Assembly: GCF_003369915.1 (NCBI RefSeq)
Contig: NC_046673.1
Span: 10,896,001-10,960,000 of the forward strand
Length of the DNA stretch: 64,000 nucleotides
From: Drosophila miranda
Taxonomy: Eukaryota > Arthropoda > Insecta > Diptera > Drosophilidae
Direction: 5' to 3'
Positions within the stretch are counted from its first letter, which is position 1. Each line of letters opens with the position of its first letter. Positions 21,732 to 34,019 of the stretch are shown in pieces. The notes beneath the pieces were generated by a model. It saw nothing but the letters and a program-made list of their open reading frames with translations. It was not told where the DNA came from and searched no databases. The position numbers and the translations under genes are program-made.

Positions 21732-24700
21732 ATGGAATCGTCCATTAAGCTTAAGGACAACAACTCCAATCCGAGCAGCAATTCGAATGGCAACAATGGA
21801 GCAGCAGGAGCAGGAGCATCAGCCGGCGGCGGGGGCAGTGGCAGTGGCGTCTGCGTATCGAGCATCTGCAGCAGCGATAGCTTCAGCATCATGCCACCGC
21901 CGCATCATGAGCTGGTCAGCGCTAACAGCATCGAGCTGAATGCGGCCGCCTCCTTGAGCGATGACAGCGGTGTGCCATTGACCACCAATAGCTCCATATC
22001 CAGCGGTGATTCCTATCGCATTGGAATGTGCAAATTCGAAATTGAGGTGAGATCCGTTCAGCTTTTATCCTTTCAATCGAACGTGTAAATGTATAACCCT
22101 TCTGTTTGCTCCTGTTCCTTTCAGATGGTGGAAAGCGACGGCGAGGTCTCACAATTCGATTCGCTGGACAATTGCTCGGAGGGTGGCATGAGTGCTGAGA
22201 ACTTTAATACGCTGAAAAAGGGTCCATTGGCACCCATTGATCCGCCGCCCGAGTTCCAGGACTCGCCGCAGACAACGCTAGTGCGTTCCATCTCCAAGAA
22301 TATTGTCAATAGCCTGCGGCGTTGGACCTCGTCGCAGTCATCGTTTGAGCATCTGAAAGATGATGTGACGACCAGCACCAAAGTGGCAGTAGAGCCCCCA
22401 ACAAAGACTGCGGCTGCTGTGGCTGTGGCAGTGGCAGTGATGGCGCCGCCAGAGCAAACCCAAGCAAAGATCTGCCAAATGGAGGTGATGGAGAGCACCC
22501 ATTTGAGCCTCAAGGAGTCGTACGCCATCAATAAGCATCTGTATGTGAGCGATTCGATACTGAATAGCCACACGGACAACATCTACGACGAGCCCAACAA
22601 TATTATCAGCAGTTCGTTGGGCAACAGCGTGGATCTTCTGGAGGATGAGGGCTGCTCCGATCAGAGCAGCTGCTCGCCACTGCCCTCACCGCCGCCGCCC
22701 GTCTCCATCATCAAGATCAAGCAGACACTGTGCCCCTACTATCAGGATCATACGCGCTACTTCAAGGCCATACCCACGGAGCAGGACAGCATTGCGAGTG
22801 CCAAGGCGGCGGCAGCCGCCGCCTCCCAGCAGCGTTTCAATTTCAATGCTGCCGGTCTCTCGGAAATCCATGATTACGATTTGTATTACGGAGCTCGGAG
22901 GCAGCCGCCGTCTGACAACAGCAGTTTGAGCTTGCAGCGACGGCAGGCCAGCCTCTACAGCCCCCTGGGTGGGCATACGAGCCACTGTCACTACCACAAC
23001 AACAACAACAACAGCACCAGCAGCAGCCAGGGGCACTACAACCACCCGTACAACAGCCATCCGCATCATCATCACCACCATCATCACTACAGCGGTGGGA
23101 CTGCTGCCTCCAGCCACGGGCATGGGCAGCGGCCGAACTCGAGGAATTCCCTCAATAGTCGCCTGAGCAGCTCGCACAATTCCCTGAACGTTTCGTCGGC
23201 GAATAAGCCCGATGATTCCATCTTTATAACGCAGGCCATGTCCCACGATGCGTTGTTTACACGCGAGATATCTGACTTCTATAATGTGCCCATCGATTCG
23301 GATATTTATGCGTTTCCCGTGGACATGATCGAGCAGCAGCAGCAGCAACTAGAGAAGGAAAAGGAAAAAGAGAAAGAGCGGCAGGTGACGGCAAACGCAG
23401 TGGCAGGAACAGGAGCTGGAGCAGGAGCCCCCACTTACCACAAGGCGGCCAGCAGAAGGAATAAACGCAACAAACGCAAGCAGCGACACGGAGGAACGAC
23501 TGCTGCGGGGGCGGGGACTGAGACGAGCGATGGGGATGGGGAAAAGTCAGGGAAACATGGAAAATATCGCACCCCAGTGGGGCTGGGGCAGGGACAGTGC
23601 CAGGGACAAACGAGCGAGTCATCGGAGCCACTGCACATGACCCTCGACGAAGTGAAGCAATTCTATCACACACTCTACTCGGACGCGGGCAAATCCTGTG
23701 CATCCTCGGGCGGCGGCGGCGGCGGCAGCGGGGGACCCAACAAACCGATGATGGTCAAGTCCAGCAACGAGACTATCTGGAGTGTATCCACGGCCACAAC
23801 GAATGCCACAACGACCACGGCGCGAACGCGCAGCAGTGTTGGCACCTCGAATCGTTCGACAAACGCTGCGGGCGCTGGCGGGGGTGGCTCTGCCAGCGAT
23901 GGCGGCAAGTATCTGAGCAAACAGAGCAAACACAATCTGGACAATGATAAGCTCAACAACAACAACAACAATAATAACCAGCAGACGCCCACGCAACAGC
24001 AACAGCAGCAGCAGAACCTGCAACAGCAGCAGCAACAGTCATCGGAGAAGCCGCCCGCGGGGGAGCTGCAACTGCAGCTACAGATGCAACACCACCAGCA
24101 GCAGCATCCGAACAATAAGCATGTGGTGCACTCGGAAAAGAAGTCACAATTTACGCTTAATCTCAAGCAAAAGTTCTGCAGCATCTTTCGCTTTCGTCGG
24201 AATCATCATAGTCGTTGTCGCGCCGCAGCCGCCTCTGTGGCGGCGGCGAATGCGGCTGCAAATGCGAGTGCCACGAATGCCGCATTGGCTGTGGAAGCAA
24301 CTGCTGTGGCTGCTGAGGGCCAGGACCAGGAGTCGTCACCAGCAGCAGTCACAGCAACACCAGCCACCGCCCCAGGGGAGTCGTCGTCCGATGAGGGACT
24401 CAAGAAGTTCCAGTCGCGTGCACTGCCACCATTACCAAAGAAGGGTAAATAAATGACACCTACTCCTGCCCACAGAATCTCTAAAACATTTGTCTCCTCC
24501 TTTCTTTTCCTTTCCTCTACTCGCGTTTCTTTCAAGCAGCAGCCGCCTATGCCATAGATGAAGCTGTCGAACAACCCGAACAGGAGGATCAACAGCAGAA
24601 GAAGCAACCTGGTGGCCAAGAGCCGCGTGCATTGCAGTTTACCTCAAGCATTGAAAAAGTGAAAGACGTAAGCAATAGTGGGTCCTATTCCAGAGCTACA

Positions 24701-25907
24701 TCTATGTCTAATCTTTGTTGCCTTTGCAGTACGGCTGGTACTGGGGTCCCTTGTCTGGGGAGGCAGCCGAAAAGGTGCTCTCGAACGAGCCAGATGGTTC
24801 TTTTATTGTGCGCGATAGCTCCGATGATCATTACATATTCTCGCTAAGCTTCAAGCTGAACAATTGTGTGCGACATGTGCGCATTGAACAGGATCAGGGT
24901 AAGAACTCTGCTGTTTCTCCTCCTGTAATCGATACTCATGCCCAATGTCTGTTCTTTTAGGGACCTTCTCCTTTGGCTCTTATGCCAAATTCAAGTCGCA
25001 AACCATCACCGAATTCATTGAGAAGGCTGTCGAGCATTCGCGAAGTGGCCGGTGAGAACAAATCTCAGGAACTTCCCCCTTGGATATTTACTAATCCTGC
25101 ACCCGTTTTTTTACCACTTCAGATATTTATTCTTTCTGCATCGCCGGCCAGAGCATGGACCAATGCGTGTGCAATTAACCAATCCAGTATCTAGATTTAA
25201 GCATGTACAAAGCCTGCAGCACATGTGCAGGTGGGTGTCCTTCCTCTATGTCTGCGGCTACTCCGGTTTCTGCCCCTTCTTAAGTGAATCCTGCATTCGC
25301 CTGAAGTCGCGCCTCTGCTGCTTGGCCCGCTGTTTACGGCTGTAAGGCGGCCCCATATTCGGCTTGGGCGCAGCCAGAGGTGGGCGGGGACGCGGACAGC
25401 GCACTCGTAGCCAGGCCGCCAGATATTTAAAAATTTTCAATTCCATTTTTATTTACATTTTTGCCTATTGCTTGCCCAAAAAATGACTGATTTGTGTTTC
25501 TATTGTATTCCCATTTCAGATTTGTTATACTAAAGGCGGTTATACGAAAGGATCTTATACAGACGTTGCCATTACCAAGAAGACTTTTAGACTATCTTAA
25601 CTATAAGCATTGCTACTCCGAGCAGGTGGAGTCCGACAGTTCCCATTCGCAGGTAAGTCGCAGAGAGCATCCCGTCGAATCCCATCCATCATCCAAGAGA
25701 CATTTTTAAAGCGTTTCGCAGATTAAACCAATGATTTAGGATTCAAAATTGATATTTTGTCGATATTTAAATGTTAAGATAATCTCCCATCCATTCGCTT
25801 ATGGGAACACAGTCCGGTTCATTTAGTACTCGGTTGTTTTTTCTTGTTTGATATTTATTTTGCAATATATTTATTTCTTTTAGATTTCTGGCGATGGAAC
25901 CATGTAG
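21732..25907 (+). CDS. Socs16D: Suppressor of cytokine signalling 16D (SOCS6/7-type adaptor)
   Basis: SH2 adaptor of an elongin B/C-cullin 5 ubiquitin ligase, cytoplasmic, expected to target phosphotyrosine signalling proteins. Coding exons are 21732-22046, 22125-24444, 24540-24667, 24730-24898, 24961-25051, 25123-25230, 25520-25652 and 25884-25907. All borders are GT/AG with continuous frame, giving 1095 aa. The first 900 or so residues are low-complexity, with Gly/Ser/Ala, Asn, His and Gln tracts. The SH2 domain starts near residue 922 ([17 protein letters not shown]), with the phosphotyrosine-binding Arg in GSFIVRDSS at about 949. The SOCS box has the BC-box SLQHMCRFVI and the Cul5 box LPLP. 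The last exon encodes only ISGDGTM. A pyrimidine-rich CACAG acceptor at 21709 suggests an upstream 5'UTR exon. Exon 3 has tandem in-frame acceptors. The X-linked fly paralogue with a long N-terminus is Socs16D, which fits the neighbours. Confidence 0.95.
25258..25446 (-). CDS. Small basic protein, antisense nested in a Socs16D intron
   Basis: A 62-codon ORF lies on the minus strand, wholly within the 289-bp intron between Socs16D exons 6 and 7. ATG is at 25446 in the context AAAAATGGA. The N-terminus [15 protein letters not shown] could form a basic amphipathic helix, as in a mitochondrial targeting sequence. A Pro-rich stretch follows ([19 protein letters not shown]), then a Lys/Arg/Gln-rich helical tail ([20 protein letters not shown]). 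Codon choice looks coding, with little homopolymer. A minus-strand AATAAA reads at 25131-25126, about 130 nt past the stop. I do not recognise the family. It could still be chance, although its GC-rich, non-repetitive composition is unlike the surrounding intronic DNA. Confidence 0.45.
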   Translation of the reverse strand: MELKIFKYLAAWLRVRCPRPRPPLAAPKPNMGPPYSRKQRAKQQRRDFRRMQDSLKKGQKPE

Positions 25908-27700
25908 GAGATGGAGATGGAGATGGACATGGGGATGGCAAAGGCGGACTCGGAAGCGATTCGCTTGTGACAAAAAGTAAACGAAAGCAACAGAAATTAT
26001 TACCTTACATAAGTAGTAGAATTTAAAAAAACGAAACAAAGGAACGCGAAATGCAAAACAAGAAAAGTAACGAAACGAAACATTAAAACCGTTAAACGTT
26101 CTGTATAACAAGAACAAAGGAAACAACAAACCAACAACAAAAACAAAACAAAAAAAACGTTAAATAAGTAAAGTAAATGGAAGAAATTGTTAGTTTTGCT
26201 AAAAATAAAAACCAAGAAGAAGTAGTAGAAGCTGAGGAAGTAGAAGAAGGCGAAGACGATGAAGAAGAAGAAGGAGAACAGGAAGTGGAAGGACGAAGAA
26301 GAACACAAAATTCAAAACTCTGTTTATTGATCATTTTTTTGTACTCGGTGCTATACTATAAATATAAAAACTATTTAATGAAGAAAAGGAGGCAGAGAGG
26401 AGACGAAGCAGAAAGCATGATGAAGAAGGATAAGAAAGAAGAGCAAACAAAAGCTACAACAAAACGGAAACACGAAACAGAAAAATATTATAGATATTAT
26501 AGAAATTATGCGGTAGTCAAGTAAACGAAATAACGAATTAACTGAAAAAATTGTACATAAAAATATGTTTGAGAAATGAGGAGCCATATGCCACCCAGCA
26601 GAACCCCCCGTCACCCAGCCACCCAGCCATCCTGCAACAAAGAACCCCGCCACCCGGATGGGGCCTACGTTTTTCATTAATTAATTTTATGCTTGCCTTT
26701 TAGCTGTGATTTATATAAGGTGTCTGAGTCGACTATGTCGGCAGTATTTTGTTCAAGCTGCAATTTGATGTTTATAGAATTATGTGTCAGGACGAGAGAA
26801 GAAATCGAGCTCTAACCGAAAGGACAGACAGAGCAAATGTAAAAGCAATCTTAAAACAATCTTAAGTTCAAGCAAAGACTTTTCATATATATAGGTATAG
26901 GTCTTTGTTTCAAGTCAAAAAATACTCGAAAGCATGAGGTGGAAAACCGAACCAAAACCGATACAAAACGATCGAAACGAGTGGGACAGCAATAGAAAGA
27001 GAAGAATAGGAAAAGGAAAATAAAAGTGAAACAGAAACAGAAACACCAACAAAGAGCATATTGTATATTCATATTGCTTAGATTTATTTCAATTGTTGAC
27101 TAATTATGGTTTCGGATTTGTTGTTATTTATGTTTTAAGCTCCCCAACAACCCACCCCCCGCATACCATACCGTACCATACCATACCACTTTTTTTTTGT
27201 GTATACTATTATTATTGCTCATGATTGAATTGTTTATACGTTGTATTTATTTCTTTTTTGTATAAATATATATGTATACGACATTTGTGTATGTATGTGT
27301 ATAGGAGAGAGGGGGCTACCACCTCTTCCTCCTCCCATGAAACAAAAAAGAAAACTGAAACCAAAACCAAAAACCGAAAACTCCAATCAAAATTCTTGGG
27401 TTCATTTTTGGGGCGCTCCTGATCCCTCCTAGCCTACCTTTCCCTCCCCCTCCACTGCTTCGGGCAGCGAATGAACAAACAATTTAACGAAACAAAAAAA
27501 ACAAAAAAATATTTGTCTATGGAAATTATTATAAACGAATGGATGATAGAGAGATGCATGGCGTAATGAGGACAGAGGGAGAGGAAGGAGTACTGGGAGG
27601 TCACAGAAAATGAGCAAAACAACAAAGGCAATATAAAGACAAATTTTTAATAATAAAAAGTAAACAATGAAAAAAGTTAAAAATTCTTTTATTTGTTTGA
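25908..27700 (+). other. Probable 3'UTR region of Socs16D
   Basis: AT-rich and A-rich sequence follows the TAG at 25905-25907, with poly(A) signals at 26204-26209, near 27018 and near 27650. A frame at 26177-26524 is Glu/Lys-rich low complexity and is not taken as a gene. The extent of the UTR cannot be fixed. Confidence 0.4.
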
Positions 27701-27960
27701 GAGTATACCTATGTTTTGAATTTGAATTCAAATTGTTCAATTTTGATAACAACTTGATAACGATAACGGAGCACGGCACCGATTAATATAAAGCCGCTCT
27801 CTAGCGATGAAGGAGCAAAGCCCTCTAGGGGAAAAATTAAATTTCAAAATTGAAGTTTACATTGTGTCCGCCAATGGAAATGCATGCGCTTATCATCTTT
27901 ATGGCCACTACTTCTGACAAAAGAGGGCGGGCTGAGATTAGGCAACTCTGCACGGGTTCA

Positions 27961-28020
27961 GTTTTTACATAAGACATGGTACTGCTTTAGTGTTGTTTTT
28001 ACATAAGAGATGACACTGCT
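27961..28020 (+). repeat. Two diverged 26-bp direct repeats, 34-nt period
   Basis: GTTTTTACATAAGACATGGT at 27961 and GTTTTTACATAAGAGATGAC at 27995 both continue ACTGCT. They are copies with three mismatches. Confidence 0.7.
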
Positions 28021-28743
28021 CTGGTTCCCTTATGTACAAAACAGAGGGCACTTCATTTATATTGTGACCTAGATGGCGGCGTGGAAATTGTTGGCGCTAT
28101 CTAGTGCTCATGAAGTTAGAGAAGGAATTCAAGCAAAATTTTCAAATGAAATAAAAATGCCCTTTTGAAAAGGACTACTTCGAGTACGAGATCGTCTCTA
28201 AAATTTGTTTAAAAATCTAGAAAGAAGTCATTATGAACCCATCAATAAAATATATGTTTTTGTGGGATCAGCATCTATAGTTTAGAATATATGGACTTAC
28301 TTTTCCGATCAAGTATATAATACATAAAACATTTTAAATTAAAAAATCCGCCTAAAGTCAAATAATTCAGAACATGAGAAAAAATCGCTTTTATATGAGC
28401 ACTTCCATTCAGGCATTTCGTACAGAAGTTTGACAAAATGTTAAACAAAATAATGAAAAAGTCAAACAAAATTATTCTAGCTCAATAGGTTTTGGGTAAT
28501 TGAACCTACGGTTTTAAAGGTATATGTAAGTACAAATTTGACCGGACGTTGCGTTACAAAAAACAGAAGTGACTTATGAGGTTAGGGTACAAAATAGCGA
28601 AACTCCGCAAACTGGGTTGGACTATCTATATACAAATTTGTCTGCACATACATATGTACATATGTATATCAAATATTCAATTTGATTTTCCAAGCTATTT
28701 GTTGTAAGTCCGTGGAGAAATTGACCTGCATTACTGGCATAGT

Positions 28744-28882
28744 GTTACCGAAAACTGGGGAAAACCTTTTATTAAGAATTACCCCTCTTATAAGAGATAA
28801 TACTAAAGAAAAAATAACTACAAGAATTGCAAACTTTTGACTTTTTTATAGGGTTCAAAGTAAACTGGGAAAATTCGGTAAC
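28744..28882. repeat. 139-bp segment with GTTACCGAA inverted ends
   Basis: GTTACCGAA at 28744-28752 and its exact complement TTCGGTAAC at 28874-28882 flank an AT-rich core, with further similarity inside (AAACTGGGG and AAACTGGGAAAA). The layout resembles a small MITE, but no target-site duplication is evident. Confidence 0.3.
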
Positions 28883-30346
28883 TTTCAATAAATGAAATAA
28901 TGTCGGGACAGGAGTGGAAAGGGAAACCTGTTTTTATTGACATTTAATGTTTTTTGGCATGGTAGACTTTTTGGCGGAAATGCCCATATTCTCATTATTA
29001 AACCATTCAATACAGGGTATTACACTGTCGAGGCACTCGACTACGATGCCTTGAAGATATGTTGCACACTCAAGAGTTAATGGCAGAAAAATTAAAATCT
29101 AGATGGAGCCACAGGTCTCCAATTCAGTTAGACGCGAACAATTATTAAGGCGAAACTACTATATTAGCTAGTCCTCTTAAACTTGCGCTTTCAATCACTC
29201 AATCAATGGCTTAGTTAATGTCGAAAAGGTGTGTTCCCCTCCCACAATCATGCAATCAAGACTCATAAATGAGTGGGGAAGCATTCATCAGTTCAGTCGA
29301 AAGATCATAATGGGGGAAGAACATCATTTTTCTTCGAATAATTTTGGAAAATAGGTGCTATAAATTGTAACGGATTGCAAGAGGGGGCGCCTCTTCTCTC
29401 CCAACAAAAACCTGGAAACTGGTCGACTTTTGATGCCTCTTTTGTTTCGGCTTTTTTGTTTGTGCCTCCGCCTCATGTATCCTCTGTTGCTTTTCGTGTT
29501 TTTGTGGCTTTTCATTTTTCCCAAACAACGAGACGAGCAGCAACCGTCTCGTGATTAATTACATTTTCTTTTACCGGTTTTCTCTTTAGACTTTTTTCAA
29601 TTCAATTTTTTCGGCTTCGATAGTGGAGTGTGGAGTGTGCAGTGCAGTGCAGCGCCGTCAACGTCGCTATTTGAAATTAAATTTTGATTAATTGCAGCCG
29701 CCGATGGTCCGAGTTTCGACGTTCGACGTTCGATGGCCCGATGGTTGGATGGTCGGCACCTTTTTGGTGTTTTTTGTTTTTTTTGTGGACGGCGCTACGG
29801 GAAAAGTGTTTTGCAGCCGCACTCGGAATTCGCTGCACTTGCCGACAGTCGGCCTGCCCCGCACACCCTCACCCTCCCGCTGGGATGAGGATGAGCGGAC
29901 GGACCGTCCGTCAAGAAAAAACGATGTCTGGAAACGAAATAATTTTCAGGTGTGAAAAATTTTAAAATGCGCTTTCAATTTGCGCTGCCCGAGCCGACAA
30001 CCGAATGCACAAGGAAGCAGAAGGAGGGGCAGGAGCAGTGAAGAAAGAAGTAGAGAAGAGGCAGAAGGAGGAGTAGCAGCAGCAGCAGAAGAGCGCGCCC
30101 CATTAACGCAGCAACCAAATAAAGTCATTACCAATGGACTTGGCCAGAGGTAGGGGTAAGAGCAGGAACAAGGGGCAGGAGCAACAGCCAGGAAAAGCGG
30201 CAGAGGCAGGGGAAGAAGCAGGAACCGAGAAGCAAGAGGAACAAGTACAAGACGGCAGGGAACGACAGTGGTTACCTTCTAATGTGCCCCCAAACAATTT
30301 GCTACATAAACCCTGCTGCTGCTGCTGCTGCCACACCTACCTGCTG

Positions 30347-30403
30347 CCAGTGCCAGTGCCAGTGCCAGTGCCAGTGCCAGTGCCAGGGCCAGTGCCAGTG
30401 CCA
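30347..30403 (+). repeat. (CCAGTG)n microsatellite
   Basis: About nine hexamer units with one CCAGGG variant, directly preceded by a (CTG)n run. Confidence 0.9.
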
Positions 30404-31592
30404 AAACATGCAATGTGGCTCAGCACGCTCGTCCGTCCACTGTCCGTCTGCCTCATAGCCATAGCAGCCGCCACCGTCCACCGAAAGCGCACTCTTCAAT
30501 CCTAGAAAAGACGGCCCTCGTTTGCAGCAAGCATCCCCCCGCCCGCACCCACCATATCCAAAAGTCACTTTTCGTGTCTGCAGAGCCAGAGCCTCCACTG
30601 CAGCTCCACCCTCGTGGCGGCTCTGTTGCTCTCTGGGACTGAGACTGGGACTGGGACCTGGAGATCAGATAACTCAATTATTCGCGGCGTAAACAAATGC
30701 TGCCTTTCAGGGTTTTAGCCAACATCCCAACAGCCCGTCCAACGTCCATCTGCAGCCTCCCAGAGCCCTCTCTCAGCCCTCTCTCTGATGCCCTGATGCG
30801 CCGCCTCCTGCCAAGCAGGATGGAATGGGAGTGGGGAATGGGCATGGGTTATTATCCCAGGCATAAATGGATTGTAAACGTGATTTTTATAGTCATTTAG
30901 CATAATAATGCATTTTATGGTTTTAGCCCAGTCGGAAAGGAGCACTCACTCGAGCATCCATTCGGATTGGGACTCGGACTCCGACTTGGAATAGTACTGC
31001 TGCACTGGCACTCGGGATTGCGCCGACCTTCTCTCTGGACCCCCTTTCTTCCCTCTAACACTTCTCTCGGGCGCTGCTATTCCGCTGACTCTTCCCGGGA
31101 AGGGGCCTTTTCTTTTCGCCAAAATGATTCTGGACTTTGTTTAGTTGAAAAAACTATCTTCTGTGTGCTGAAGAATAAGGGAAAAAGAATGGGGGAAAAG
31201 AGAGTAATACCCGGAATTCATTTTCGATGAAATCTCGATAATACATCGATTAGCAGCACTTTTCAATAATGTTTTATTTGAGCTTTTGGTAACTAAAGAG
31301 GGGAAATATTTCAATTCAATGTATACGATTTTTGGGAGGAATATTGAAAAAACTGAATGGCTAATTGCCACAGAGAAGGAGAGAGTTATTGTCTGTCCCA
31401 CTTAATGCATCACTTTTCTCAGCACATAAAATCACGTTATTCTGAAACCGCATAAACGCATTTCACAAAGACTTTTGAAGAGATCTCTCTCGACTCTCGG
31501 ACTCTTTTAACCAATTTGCGCCCCGTTCACGTTTGTTATTCACGCTTTTCAATTGAGAACACGCCGCCAGTTGGGGCAGCAGCACTCCACTC

Positions 31593-31617
31593 CCCTACCC
31601 TACCCTACCCTACCCTG
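31593..31617 (+). repeat. (CCCTA)n pentanucleotide array
   Basis: Four to five CCCTA units followed by GCCGTGCCG. Confidence 0.8.
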
Positions 31618-32050
31618 CCGTGCCGCTCTGTGAGGCAGGGGGATCACGGCTGGGGCCTCGTTTTATTGTTTGTCTTCTTTATTACAAGTTAAAGCGTAAT
31701 TACTCAACAAATATGCGGCAATTTGCAAGCGAACAGTGAACAGCCGAAGCTCCAAACGAAACACACACAGCGAGGGAGCGGGAGAGGTAGAGAGAGAGAG
31801 AGAGAAAGAGGAGGAACACGAACCTGAAGCTGAAGTTAAAGATGAAGATGGAGTCCTACAACTCTTCTTCGATTGCAGTGTGCCCCTGGGGTTGCTGCAA
31901 TGCCCGAAATCAATCGACCAAATGTCTGGACTGTAAATTTGTTTTTATTTATTTCCCACTCACAAAACTGGAGCTGGAGCTGGATCTCTGAAGGTAGAAG
32001 TCGGCTCTGAAGGTGTGTTGTGTTGCGTTGCTTCTTGATGTTAGCCGACA

Positions 32051-32087
32051 CCCGAGACGCCCGAGACACCCGAGACACCCGAGACAC
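32051..32087 (+). repeat. 9-bp minisatellite (CCCGAGACA)n
   Basis: About four units. The first has GC in place of AC at its end, and the others are near-identical. Confidence 0.85.
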
Positions 32088-32880
32088 GGAGCAGAGAAAT
32101 GAAATGAAGTAATCCAATTTGCCCACCGGTTGTCCTTTTGGCCAAAGGCCCAAGGTGCTTATTAGTGCCTCCAACCCCCTCTCCACCCTTCTTCCGAAGG
32201 ATTGAGTGACGGCCTGACGGACTGCTGTTGCTGCTGCTTCTGCTGGATGGGGTTCTCTGGATGGGAGATGGTACTGTGTCCATTTAACGATACCCCGCAA
32301 ATGCGCATAAAACGCTGTTAACTTTTCCATAAATCTCAATTTGATGACCCATCCCCTCCAACCCCCACCACACCACACCACGAGCTGTTGCAAGTGTGGG
32401 GGTTCTAGGGGTGTTAAGCGTTCGTCCTTGCCCCCGATTCTCCAATGTGCTGCCGGAATTATTATCGCAATACTTATCAAACAATAAAGTGAACTAAAAA
32501 CAAAAGTTCTGCACTCTCCGACGAGTGTATGTAGATTTATGCGAGCATACTATATGATTTACACTCGTATTTCGGTTCAGCCTATCTTCGGTTTTGATCA
32601 CGACCAAACCGCACGCGACCTTCATAAAAATATAGAAGTAATTTTCAAATTATTTCCAGCAGGCCAGCAGCAGCAGCAGCAGCTTTGTTTTGGGGTTCGT
32701 CGTATCCCGTCTCATCATCTCATCGCATCTCCATTTTTGGGTGTCGTTTGACTGTCAGAAATGTCGAATGTTTATCAAAACAAGTAAATCGCATAAAAAT
32801 AGAGCCATTGTCAAGGGTCCAGGCTCTCGTTTTGGTCGTGTGCCCATTGCCAAGGGGAGGATTCAACGGTTTCTTGATGG

Positions 32881-32934
32881 TTAGGGTTAGGGTTCGAGGG
32901 TTCGAGGATTCGAGGATTCGAGGATTCGAGGGTT
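32881..32934 (+). repeat. TTCGAGG(A/G) minisatellite with a TTAGGG start
   Basis: TTAGGGTTAGGGTTCGAGGG runs into repeated TTCGAGGA units. The resemblance to vertebrate telomere repeats is superficial, because flies lack telomerase repeats. Confidence 0.8.
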
Positions 32935-33992
32935 TGTCCAGAGACAATGTTGATGCTGGTTCCCTGATTAGCCGCCGCCGCATATACACTCGTAAATCGT
33001 ACTTAAGCCATTATAAATTGTTATCCCATCATCCCATTGGACACGACCGACAATTCATCCGGAATATTGCTCTTGGATGGGAATAGGAAATCTGAGTAAA
33101 ATTATGTTAAGTCCAAGGGCATGGGAAAGTGTCTGATAGGATATTCTTGAGATTTTTCCTTGGCTTTAACCCACTCGAAGTTTGTTCTATGGAACCATTG
33201 CATTGATTTGGAGAAGAAGAATACTGAAAATCAAGGACTTGCCTCTCTGACAAAGGATGCACTCGTTTCTCTACTAAAAATTACCAAATCACCACTGAAA
33301 TAGATCACCATTACCGAAGCCTGTTGCGCGCGGATCTTTGGCATAAAAAGCAACACAACCGACCGAGGAGCGCTGCTGCATTGCCCGCTACTCGTATAAC
33401 CAAACCAACCGAACTTAACATGCAGAAAAGGATCAATTTTGATTTAATTTCGAGTAAAAATAAAGCTAAAAACATATAAATTTAAGGCAGAATCTCTTTT
33501 CTTCTTGGGAAAGATATCAAAGATCATTGTTTATCCCTGTTTCGTTGCATCTCACCATTGCTGTGGATGCTTCGACTCTATCATGTGGCTGCGGAGTGTC
33601 TATCAGATATTCCCTTGTTTTGCTAATCCCATTGCCGCTCGCTCTCATCATCGCCTTCCCACGCTCTAAACAACTATTAGCAGGCCACTTTACAGGCAAT
33701 ACCCGCTAAGCCCAACCCAAAACACAAGCCACCAGTCAAACAAATCGGACTCCCAGGCAGACGCTAATCCTTGTCGATTGCTCACTTTAATGCCGGCCAC
33801 CCTCCGGGGCTTCAGAGCTCCTGCCTCCCTGTGTTTCTGCCTCCTTGCCTCCTGGCAGGGCCTTCTATTTGCGTCATGTTGTACATGTTAAGCCGACAAA
33901 TCGGTTGCGATTGATTAAAGTGCGAGTCGAGTCGAGCCGAGCGCCGCACAGTGCTCTCTTCATCCCCGGTGATTGCTATCTTGACTTCAGTT

Positions 33993-34019
33993 TTCGGGGT
34001 TTCGGGGTTTCGGGGTTTT
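33993..34019 (+). repeat. (TTTCGGGG)n array
   Basis: Three 8-bp units of TTTCGGGG with a variant fourth. Confidence 0.75.

Noticed and set aside
21358..21939. Frame starting with a CPAC...C-type zinc-finger look-alike upstream of Socs16D
   Set aside because: It overlaps the Socs16D 5'UTR acceptor and first coding exon in another frame, and the Cys/His spacing is not that of a complete finger.
22686..24184. Several long minus-strand and alternate frames over Socs16D exon 2
   Set aside because: Shadows of the CAG/GGC-rich coding repeats of the real exon in other frames.
26177..26524. 115-codon Glu/Lys-rich plus-strand frame after Socs16D
   Set aside because: Translation of GAAGAA-rich 3'UTR sequence, with no domain.
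32881..32934. TTAGGG-like start of a minisatellite, suggesting telomeric repeats
   Set aside because: Drosophila telomeres are made of retrotransposons, and only two units are present before the array changes to TTCGAGGA.
32890..32935. GGTTCGAGG strings resembling a tRNA B box
   Set aside because: They are tandem minisatellite units with no A box or cloverleaf partner.
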